Part shown: positions 1-5,690 of the stretch, one piece after another | Layout: the number at the start of each line of letters is the position of its first letter | How positions within the stretch are numbered: the stretch's first letter is position 1 | Assembly (NCBI GenBank): GCA_030589175.1 | Contig: JAUUWJ010000043.1 | Coordinates: forward strand, 1 to 6,226 | DNA from: Actinomycetes bacterium | GTDB taxonomy: Bacteria > Actinomycetota > Aquicultoria > SURF-47 > JAUUWJ01 | Direction of reading: 5' to 3' | Length of the DNA stretch: 6,226 nucleotides | The notes under the pieces: model-generated | What the model saw: only the letters and a program-made list of their open reading frames with translations | Databases searched by the model: none | What the model was told of the DNA's origin: nothing | Made by a program: the position numbers and the translations under genes

Positions 1-533
1 CCGGCAGCAATCGATTGATTTGAAGAGGGAGATATATTTATGTGATCTATAGCAGCGGGGTTCACCGTGACATCGACTATGGCACTATACAAACCGCCAT
101 TTGATTCTTTTACTTGATATGTCCCGGCTGTGGTATTTGAAAAGAGACCGGAAGAATTAGCATTAGTCCAAACATAGCTTAGTCCGGAAATATTGTTGTT
201 GTAAGTGTCTTGTCCTTGAGCTGAAAACTGTACTGTGTCTCCGGCGGTAATTGTTTGGTTAGCGGATGGAGATATGTTTATGTGGTCGAGCGAAGTTGGG
301 TTTACTGCTACATTTACTATATTGCTATCTACTCCTCCGGAGGAAGCTTTTACCTGATAATTACCGCTAATAGTCTTACTAAATAGTCCTGTTGAGCTTG
401 TATTTGTCCAGCTGAATGAAGTCACATCATTTCCATAAGCATCTTGCGCCGATGCTGAGAACTGCATTGTCTGCCCTGCAATAACTGTTTGGTCGGTTGA
501 TGGAGTTACGGAAATGCTTTGAGGAATGCCAGG
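1..533 (-). repeat. Tandem Ig-like repeats (two complete, third cut by window edge)
   Basis: Three related protein repeats of about 80 residues follow one another: residues 1190-1268 (bases 297-533), 1269-1348 (57-296), and a third from 1349 that is cut off (1-56). Common landmarks are I-[SN]-[VI]-[TS]-P-S-x-[DN]-Q-[TS], then A-G-x-[TM]-x-Q-F-S-A near residue 20, W-T-N in the middle, S-[ST]-G-L-F-S, Y-Q-V-K, and a terminal V-N-P. The second and third units start almost identically (DHINISPS), so they are closer to each other than to the first. The array probably continues beyond position 1, and the number of copies and any cell-wall or secretion anchor cannot be seen. Confidence 0.85.
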
Positions 534-3500
534 ATTAATATTTACCTCAGCCCTGACAGTAAGATTACTGTCGATAGTATCTGTAGCCGTAATGCTTTGG
601 TCTCCGGCAGTTTTCAATATTGTGCTAAATGTTTTTTGTCCGTTAGACCACCCGGTGCCGTCATCGGTCGGTAAAACGGCTTGGGCATCAGAAGATGAAA
701 ACGAGACAGTCCCTGAATAGCTTGTTACAGGGTTGTTGTCTTGATCACGAGCTGTAATAGTAATATCGAATGTATCTCCGGCAAATTTCAGATTGTTATC
801 AATATAAGAATCCAAAATAGATGTGTTTGCTTTAACAAAAACATCTGGATTACCATTATTATCATTTTCGATTATGTTTGAAGCATAGGAATCAAAAGTA
901 ACAAATTTACCATCTGAGGAAATTGAGGCTTGGGTCACTGTGCTCCAATCATTGCCGGAATAATCAGATGATGCTCTTGTAAGCGTTCCTGTTTGTATGT
1001 CTTTTACATATACATCCCACGTACCATTAGTATCTTCCGGATCTAAGTTTGTTGAAAACGTTTCAAATGATACGTAGCGACCGTCTGATGAAATCTTACC
1101 AACAGAGTAACTATTACTATTTCCTTGGTTGCCGTTTGAATCAATAGAGGCCATTGTCGTTATGCCTGTCTGTGTATCTTTTACAAAGACATCGTAAGAA
1201 CTATTTGTATCTCCTGAAACCAAGTTGTTTGATATAGAATCGAAGGCAATGTATCTTCCATCTGCTGAAATAGAAGGCCACCAACTATTACCATTTCCTT
1301 GAATTCCGGATGAATCAGAGGAGACTCTGCTATTAACACCCGTTTGAGTATCTTTGAGAAATATATCATATCTTGCGTTTGTATCTCCTGCGACCAAATT
1401 AGAAGCTTTAGACATGTAAGTTACATAACGACCGTCTGCAGATATTGCCTGGTCCCAACTAGTGTCATTTCCTTCGTTTTCAGATGAGTCCGTAGATATA
1501 CGAGTCGTTGTTCCTGTTTGGGTGTCTTTTACAAAGACATCTTCTTTACCATTTGTATCACCGGGAACTAAATTGCTTGCTTCTGAGCCAAAAGCTACAT
1601 ATCGCCCATCTGAAGAAACCGAAGCGTCCCAACTGGTCCCATTGGCCTCGTTTCCCGAAGAATCTGTTGAAACTCTTGTTGTGACGCCCGTTTGAGTATC
1701 TTTTACAAATACATCGTTCTTAGCATTTGTATCATTAGCTACTAAATTGCTTGCGTCAGATTCATAACCGACATGTCTTCCGTCAGAAGAAATTGACACC
1801 CACCAACTATTATTATTACCTTCATTTCCAGATGAATCAGTCGATACTCTTGTTGTTGTCCCAGCTTGCCTATCTTTTATAAAAGCATCCCATCTACTAT
1901 TAGTATCGCCCGAAACTAAATTCGAAGAGTATGAATCAAAGGCAACAAAGCGTCCGTCACCTGAGATGTCAGGAGACCATCCACCGTAAGTTCCTTCATT
2001 TTCAGATGAATCAGTTGATGCTCTCTCGGTTGGCCAATAATAGCCTAGCTTTGCTTTAACTTCACTTGAGTAGCTGCTTGTAAAAGTCTGAATTCCTGTG
2101 CTTTTTGCCCGGATTTTATAGTAGTATTTTTGGCCCTTTACAACGTCTGTGTCAATGAAATTAGCAGAAGAGACCTCGTATTCGGCAGATTCCGGATATT
2201 GGCCGGATGTCGTTGATTTGAATATTTCGTAAGTAAGCGGTTCGAGGCCTGCTGAAGCTTTCCAGTATAGATTTACTTGGTCGTCTTTAGCTTTGGTCAA
2301 CAAGTCCTGGGGGATAGTAGGTTTATTTTGTATTATTATGTATGAACGAGACTCATACTTTTTGCTTAATGTATCGGTTGATGTTAGCACTAAAGTATAG
2401 GTTCCATCGTCTACTGCAGATGTATCCCATGCGTGTAGAGTCGAATTCTCTACCGGTGTATTCGAGGTCATGATCGTGGTCAAGCTAGTAGGATTCGTTC
2501 CGGCACCGTATTCAAGTTTATAACTTTGAAAGTTTTGCCCTGCCGCACTACCCTCGATGTTTACGGTACCTTTTTGATCGATACCCGGTTTTGGCGAGAG
2601 TATTACATTTTGAAGTACAGCACCAGTGTTAATAGCATTAAACGCGTTGATTCTGCCGGAACCATAATACTTATCCCATCCTAACGTACCCAGATCATTG
2701 CTCGATATCTTAAGTATTTGTCTTACTTCTTCATTATTAAGCGTTGGGTCATTAGATAATATCAGTGCCGCTAATCCTGCAACATGAGGGGAAGCCATAG
2801 ATGTACCACTATAACTAGAATAATTATTTCCCGGGACAGAACTTTTAATGCTGACTCCCGGAGCCGAGACATCTACTTTTTGGCCCCAATTTGAAAAACT
2901 TGCCCTAGTATCACTCGAGTTAGTTGCCCCGACTGCAATTACATTATTATTATTTGCAGGAGTTGCCTTATAAACATCTCCATAAGAATTTCCGGCGGCA
3001 TTAACAATCACAACGTTGTGTACATCATGAGCATAATCTAGGGCATCCGATAATGCTTGATCTTCGTTGGGACTACCATAAGCACCCCAGCTGTTATTGA
3101 TTATTTTGGCTCCATTATCAGCTGCATACCTTGTAGCAACAGCCGCATCTGATGAGTAGCCGGATCCGCCACCGCTTAAGAACTTCAAAGCCATAATTTT
3201 GGTATTCCAGCTGACACCAGCAACACCTTTTGCGTTATTGGCAACTGCGGCAACTGTTCCTGAAACATGAGTTCCGTGTGAATTATCATCAAAAGGATCA
3301 TTATCTCCGTTGTAAAAATCCCAACCTTTTGTGTCGTCAATATATCCGTTTGAGTCATCATCAATACCATTGCCCGCTATTTCGTTTGAGTTAGTCCACA
3401 TATTCGCGGCCAAGTCCTCGTGATTGTAATCAACGCCGGTGTCAATGACTGCTACGATTACATTGCTTGAGCCCGTGGTAACGTCCCAAGCTTGAGGAGC

Positions 3501-4100
3501 CTGTATCTTTGGCATCCCCCAAAGATCATTGTAGTAAGTATCATTTGGGATTTGGCTCTTTTTGTATTTGTAGTTGGGTTGGGCGTATTCAACATTAGGA
3601 TCTTTTTCATATTTATTTATCGTTGCCTTAACACTCTGACCTTTGTCAATTTTTGCTTTGTAAATGGTTGTTAGGTTAATATTCTTCTTTTTAGAAGTTT
3701 CATCTTTAAAAACTTTCTCTAGGCTTTTAACATTTAGTTTTTTGTTTAGGTTATCGATTGATTTCTTGCCGGTGTTATTAGGGTTCAAATTATTTTCGTT
3801 TATCATTTTCGATGAAGCGCTTGAGGATTTAAATTTGACGATTATTTCACCATCGGAATAACTGTTACTTGTATCTTCTTGATTCATATTTATTTTTTTT
3901 AGAGTTTGATGTGATCGGGCTCTTAGGATTTTTCCATCTTTAATGGTTATTTCATTTTTTAGTTCTTGTTTAACATCTTGGCCAAAAACTTGTGTGATTG
4001 GGATTTGAGGGAGAACTAAAACTAGGATTAGAATCAAGGAAGTTAATCGGGTTAGTTTGCTGTTTGCTTGGCTTATTGGTTCGCTTTTTAAAATATGCAT
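1..4100 (-). CDS. Secreted modular subtilisin-like (S8) serine protease with PD40 propeller and Ig-like tail; C-terminus beyond window
   Basis: An open frame of 1366 codons runs from ATG at 4100 off the window edge with no stop or frameshift. Residues 1-40 look like a Sec signal peptide: K15/R18, then LTSLILILVLVLPQ, with likely cleavage after VFG-40. Residues about 80-178 resemble the S8 propeptide that is removed on maturation (DGEIIVKFK at 83, VEYAQPNY ending at 177). The catalytic domain spans about 185-495, with the Asp220 motif (VIDTGVD), His275 (SHGTHVSGTVAA), oxyanion Asn371 (NAAGNS) and nucleophile Ser434 (GTSMASPHVAG). An Asp/Asn-rich stretch before His275 (DDDSNGYIDD) probably binds calcium. 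Then follow a beta-sandwich module (about 496-592), a fibronectin III-like module (594-690), seven PD40-like repeats (693-1092) and Ig-like domains from 1095. All catalytic residues are present, so it should be an active endopeptidase outside the cell; the tail probably binds a substrate or the surface. The ATG has no clear Shine-Dalgarno; an in-frame TTG at 4130 would add ten residues. Confidence 0.95.
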   Translation of the reverse strand, partial: MHILKSEPISQANSKLTRLTSLILILVLVLPQIPITQVFGQDVKQELKNEITIKDGKILRARSHQTLKKINMNQEDTSNSYSDGEIIVKFKSSSASSKMINENNLNPNNTGKKSIDNLNKKLNVKSLEKVFKDETSKKKNINLTTIYKAKIDKGQSVKATINKYEKDPNVEYAQPNYKYKKSQIPNDTYYNDLWGMPKIQAPQAWDVTTGSSNVIVAVIDTGVDYNHEDLAANMWTNSNEIAGNGIDDDSNGYIDDTKGWDFYNGDNDPFDDNSHGTHVSGTVAAVANNAKGVAGVSWNTKIMALKFLSGGGSGYSSDAAVATRYAADNGAKIINNSWGAYGSPNEDQALSDALDYAHDVHNVVIVNAAGNSYGDVYKATPANNNNVIAVGATNSSDTRASFSNWGQKVDVSAPGVSIKSSVPGNNYSSYSGTSMASPHVAGLAALILSNDPTLNNEEVRQILKISSNDLGTLGWDKYYGSGRINAFNAINTGAVLQNVILSPKPGIDQKGTVNIEGSAAGQNFQSYKLEYGAGTNPTSLTTIMTSNTPVENSTLHAWDTSAVDDGTYTLVLTSTDTLSKKYESRSYIIIQNKPTIPQDLLTKAKDDQVNLYWKASAGLEPLTYEIFKSTTSGQYPESAEYEVSSANFIDTDVVKGQKYYYKIRAKSTGIQTFTSSYSSEVKAKLGYYWPTERASTDSSENEGTYGGWSPDISGDGRFVAFDSYSSNLVSGDTNSRWDAFIKDRQAGTTTRVSTDSSGNEGNNNSWWVSISSDGRHVGYESDASNLVANDTNAKNDVFVKDTQTGVTTRVSTDSSGNEANGTSWDASVSSDGRYVAFGSEASNLVPGDTNGKEDVFVKDTQTGTTTRISTDSSENEGNDTSWDQAISADGRYVTYMSKASNLVAGDTNARYDIFLKDTQTGVNSRVSSDSSGIQGNGNSWWPSISADGRYIAFDSISNNLVSGDTNSSYDVFVKDTQTGITTMASIDSNGNQGNSNSYSVGKISSDGRYVSFETFSTNLDPEDTNGTWDVYVKDIQTGTLTRASSDYSGNDWSTVTQASISSDGKFVTFDSYASNIIENDNNGNPDVFVKANTSILDSYIDNNLKFAGDTFDITITARDQDNNPVTSYSGTVSFSSSDAQAVLPTDDGTGWSNGQKTFSTILKTAGDQSITATDTIDSNLTVRAEVNINPGIPQSISVTPSTDQTVIAGQTMQFSASAQDAYGNDVTSFSWTNTSSTGLFSKTISGNYQVKASSGGVDSNIVNVAVNPTSLDHINISPSANQTITAGDTVQFSAQGQDTYNNNISGLSYVWTNANSSGLFSNTTAGTYQVKESNGGLYSAIVDVTVNPAAIDHINISPSSNQSIAA
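534..818 (-). other. First Ig-like domain of the protease tail
   Basis: Residues about 1095-1189 of the protease form a domain unlike the repeats on either side. It has FAGDTFDITITARD near its start, then SYSGTVSFSSSD and a conserved-looking TGWSNGQKTFSTILKTAG, ending in TVRAEVNIN. Alternating hydrophobic strands and the GTVxFxSSD element are typical of bacterial Ig-like or cadherin-like stalk domains in surface proteins. It has no catalytic motif. I infer a spacer or adhesion role. Confidence 0.7.
825..2024 (-). repeat. Seven tandem PD40/TolB-like repeats encoding a predicted seven-bladed beta-propeller
   Basis: Within the protease, seven consecutive units of about 58 residues (174 bases) begin at residues 693, 751, 809, 867, 925, 983 and 1042, that is at bases 2024, 1850, 1676, 1502, 1328, 1154 and 977. 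The shared pattern is R-[VA]-S-x-D-S-S-G-N-E-G, then S-[IV]-S-[SA]-D-G-R-[YF]-[VI], then S-N-L-V-x-[GN]-D-T-N and D-[VI]-F-[VL]-K-D-T-Q-T-G. Unit 6 has one extra residue and starts with Met. Unit 7 is shortened to 51 residues, has K-F for R-Y, and loses the last D-T-Q-T-G hairpin as it runs into the Ig-like region. Seven units are the number needed to close a classic propeller. Such PD40 units are known as protein- or ligand-interaction scaffolds; the ligand here is unknown. The DNA of the units is diverged, so the array is not a recent expansion. Confidence 0.9.
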
Positions 4101-4127
4101 CTTGGCAGTCGAACCATAACTACCAAA
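4101..4127 (-). promoter_or_regulatory. Stem-loop abutting the protease start codon
   Basis: In the minus-strand transcript, UUGGUAGU (4126-4119) pairs with ACUGCCAA (4109-4102) around a nine-base loop, UAUGGUUCG. An outer U-G pair (4127/4101) can extend it to nine pairs. The stem ends directly beside the AUG at 4100. Two of the pairs are G-U on this strand and become C-A mismatches on the other strand, so the structure is better as RNA of the protease transcript than of the opposite one. There is no T-run after it, so it is not a standard terminator. It could hide or position the start codon; that role is inference. Confidence 0.5.
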
Positions 4128-4201
4128 CAACTAAGCAAAAACCTCTACTCTATATATCGGCAATTGACTGTTTAATCTTGAAAATTAAGGAATTTAAGAG
4201 G

Positions 4202-5377
4202 CTATTCTAGTAAGGTGATTATTTCAGCCAGGGATTTTACTTCAAAGTCGGCAGCTTTAACGACTTCTTCGTTTATCGGATTAATTACTACTGCCAAGCC
4301 GCTGTTTTTAAATAACGGAATATCACCGTTAGTATCGCCGACCGTCATTGCTTGATACGGTTTTATCTTCAAATCTTTTAGTAATTTTTTGTAAATCGGA
4401 AGCTTGCTATTGTAAGAAACGTTAATTTTCACTTTGCCCGTCAATGAACCGTTATCGCTTATAAGATCGTTAACGAATATATCTTCGATTGCAAAGTCCT
4501 CAGCAATTTTATCGGATATCACGGAAAGACCGCCACTGATAACTGCTATCTTAATCTTGTTTTTTCTCAAGTGTTCAATAAGTTCTCTAATCCCGGGATT
4601 GTATTTTACTCTCTTGGCGATGGTTCTTATTTTCTCAACTGCGATTCCTTTCCACTCGCCCGAATCCAGATCGGCGAATTCTTCATATGAGATATCGTCC
4701 GCCAAGAATTTTTGCAAATAAATCGAGCCGCCATTTTCCCATGTGCCCAGCTGGCGATGGATATGTTCCCAACTGCTATTGGGCTGAGTTAAGGTACCGT
4801 CCATATCAAAAACTGCTAATTTTATGGAACGGCATGGAGGCAACGCTATATAACTGCCATCCTCTCCGGCATATCTAATGCTCTTTTTCTGATGCAGATA
4901 AGCAGTATAAGCACTTACTAACGCATCGAACTGGTGTTTATTCGATAGTGAAATATTGTTCGTATCTAATAATTTATTAATCTTGGGCTGGTTAAAAACG
5001 ACCCTTCTGGTATTTAATCCGAGCATAAGAGCCGAGCTTCTCGGATGAGCTTCTATAACCTTAACGTGATTAGGAAGATTATTAATAATATTTTGGGCTC
5101 TTAAGACAAGTTCTTTCAAAAAAGAGGGTGTCATCAACCTTAAGCCCAAATTAATAAGTTGCTTTTCGGCAGGACGATAGCCCTTTGGAATTTCACCTTT
5201 TATCAAAGGCGCATCAATTGCCAGGAAATCTATTTTCTTAAGTGCATCAATTATTTGTTTATCTGAATAGATATTTTTTAGGAGGGAAAGCTTCGGCTTT
5301 GACTTGGAATCTTTTAGAATCGCCAAGCCGGAGGGGTTTTTTACTTTAGACGCTAGATCTAATCCGGCAAAGAGCAC
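4202..5377 (-). CDS. Fusion protein: N-terminal DUF429 (predicted RNase H-fold) and C-terminal SerB-like HAD phosphatase
   Basis: This 391-residue protein has two halves. Residues 1-184 match what I know of the DUF429 family: GLDLA with Asp7, AIDAP with Asp55, YRPAEKQL, EAHPRS with Glu110, HQFDALVSAYTA with Asp151, and GEDGSYIALP with Glu172. The regularly placed acidic residues agree with the predicted RNase H-like nuclease fold, whose activity is unproven. Residues 185-391 are a HAD hydrolase with all four motifs: DMDGTLT (nucleophile Asp191, acid Asp193), ISGG (Ser281), a Lys at about 330-334, and GDTNGDIPLF (Asp348, Asp352). The fold and the helical cap at about 200-260 resemble phosphoserine phosphatase, but the substrate is unknown. 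No signal peptide or membrane segment is seen, so it is cytoplasmic. Translation starts at GTG 5377, since no ATG, GTG or TTG lies between it and the preceding in-frame TAG. It is probably translated from the same mRNA as the small upstream gene. Confidence 0.9.
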   Translation of the reverse strand: MLFAGLDLASKVKNPSGLAILKDSKSKPKLSLLKNIYSDKQIIDALKKIDFLAIDAPLIKGEIPKGYRPAEKQLINLGLRLMTPSFLKELVLRAQNIINNLPNHVKVIEAHPRSSALMLGLNTRRVVFNQPKINKLLDTNNISLSNKHQFDALVSAYTAYLHQKKSIRYAGEDGSYIALPPCRSIKLAVFDMDGTLTQPNSSWEHIHRQLGTWENGGSIYLQKFLADDISYEEFADLDSGEWKGIAVEKIRTIAKRVKYNPGIRELIEHLRKNKIKIAVISGGLSVISDKIAEDFAIEDIFVNDLISDNGSLTGKVKINVSYNSKLPIYKKLLKDLKIKPYQAMTVGDTNGDIPLFKNSGLAVVINPINEEVVKAADFEVKSLAEIITLLE

Positions 5378-5389
5378 TTGTTTATATAA

Positions 5390-5394
5390 CTCCT
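5390..5394 (-). promoter_or_regulatory. Shine-Dalgarno AGGAG overlapping the upstream stop codon
   Basis: The minus-strand hexamer TAGGAG (5395-5390) combines the TAG stop of the bS22-like gene with an AGGAG ribosome binding site for the DUF429-HAD gene. The distance to the GTG start at 5377 is 12 bases, longer than usual. The arrangement suggests translational coupling between the two genes and supports the GTG start. Confidence 0.65.
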
Positions 5395-5491
5395 ATTTCT
5401 TGCGCCTCCTTTGAAAGCGCGTTCTTTTTAATAATTTTTTATGTTTCTTTTTACGCATTTTTTTACGCCGTTTTTTTACGATAGAACTCAT
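5393..5491 (-). CDS. bS22/AURKAIP1-COX24-like small ribosomal subunit protein (32 residues)
   Basis: The frame from ATG 5491 to TAG 5393 encodes a 32-residue, extremely basic peptide beginning MSSIVKKRRKKMRKKKHKK and ending RTRFQRRRKK. The order S-x-[IV]-x-K-K-R-R-K-x-M-x-K-K-K-H-[RK]-K-L-L-[KR]-[RK]-T-R-x-Q-R-R is that of the AURKAIP1/COX24 domain, found in mitochondrial mS38 and in the mycobacterial 30S protein bS22, which sits near the decoding region of 16S rRNA. The length also matches bS22 (about 33 residues). There is a good ribosome binding site, AGGAG at 5500-5504, eight bases before ATG. It is the first gene of a likely operon with the DUF429-HAD gene. Codons AAA/AAG and a few CGT, CGC and AGG dominate, as expected from composition. 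The assignment rests on recognisable sequence pattern rather than on a search. Confidence 0.88.
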   Translation of the reverse strand: MSSIVKKRRKKMRKKKHKKLLKRTRFQRRRKK

Positions 5492-5499
5492 AGTGTAGG

Positions 5500-5504
5500 C
5501 TCCT
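5500..5504 (-). promoter_or_regulatory. Shine-Dalgarno of the bS22-like gene
   Basis: AGGAG on the minus strand lies eight bases before the ATG at 5491. This spacing is optimal and supports a real gene despite its small size. Confidence 0.8.
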
Positions 5505-5559
5505 GAATTTTCTACGTTACTACAAAAGACGTATCGGCTCAATGGGCCTGACTTAATTA

Positions 5560-5565
5560 CTTATA
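5560..5565 (-). promoter_or_regulatory. Candidate -10 box (TATAAG) for the bS22/DUF429-HAD operon
   Basis: The minus-strand hexamer TATAAG matches the sigma-70 -10 consensus at five of six bases. It would give a leader of about 60 bases before the start codon at 5491. No convincing -35 element is seen 16-18 bases upstream, so this is tentative. Confidence 0.28.
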
Positions 5566-5616
5566 ATCTTTAAGCTGCTTACATTTGCTTTTTAATAGAT
5601 AGTTGTTTACCGGTTT

Positions 5617-5645
5617 TTGCCTGTTTATCTGATTTTAGGTAAAGT
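5617..5645 (+). promoter_or_regulatory. Candidate sigma-70-type promoter of the GH18 gene
   Basis: TTGCCT (5617-5622) and TAAAGT (5640-5645) are separated by exactly 17 bases. Each matches the consensus at four of six positions. Transcription would begin about 40 bases before the ATG at 5691. The location in a divergent intergenic region is right, but matches of this quality also occur by chance in AT-rich DNA. Confidence 0.35.
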
Positions 5646-5680
5646 GAAAAACAGACTAATAATATTTTGCGGCCGGCTAC

Positions 5681-5685
5681 GAGGG
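5681..5685 (+). promoter_or_regulatory. Shine-Dalgarno of the GH18 gene
   Basis: GAGGG lies five bases before the ATG at 5691 and decides this start. The encoded N-terminus is then a proper signal peptide. Confidence 0.7.
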
Positions 5686-5690
5686 AATAG

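Noticed and set aside
825..2024. Regular 174-base periodicity that might suggest a CRISPR or satellite array
   Set aside because: The period is a multiple of three, the similarity is at protein level in one frame, and the units are diverged in DNA; it is a protein repeat.
526..3861. Several short plus-strand and other-frame open frames (for example 526-720, 1462-1695, 3492-3674, 3664-3861) across the protease gene
   Set aside because: They are antisense or out-of-frame to a continuous 1366-codon frame with clear domains, have no family motifs or ribosome binding sites, and repeat where the protease repeats.
4101..4135. tRNA-like elements on the minus strand (GCTTAGTTG and GGTTCGACT)
   Set aside because: No anticodon arm or acceptor stem can be formed and the T-stem would have a G-G mismatch; the bases are better explained by the stem-loop.
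4178..4199. Possible terminator hairpin after the DUF429-HAD gene
   Set aside because: The stem is AT-only with a two-base bulge and there is no T-run after it; I see no convincing terminator in the 4101-4201 gap.
3998..4210. Plus-strand frame of 70 residues over the protease start and the gap
   Set aside because: It is mostly antisense to the signal peptide (which explains its hydrophobic look), and shows no recognisable motif or ribosome binding site.
4434..4878. Plus-strand frames at 4434-4721 and 4687-4878
   Set aside because: They are shadows of the HAD half of the fusion gene, whose motifs are all on the minus strand.
5405..5410. Perfect minus-strand AGGAGG inside the 3' end of the bS22-like gene
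   Set aside because: It is formed by two Arg codons and lies 27 bases from the GTG start, too far to serve it; the closer AGGAG at 5390-5394 is preferred.
5440..5485. Repeated A7 runs in the bS22-like gene as possible frameshift sites
   Set aside because: They follow from Lys codons in a very basic peptide, and the zero-frame product is already the full family length.
5531..5545. Short inverted repeat GGCTC-AAT-GGGCC in the divergent intergenic region
   Set aside because: Only five pairs including one G-T, no T-run and no known operator pattern; likely chance.
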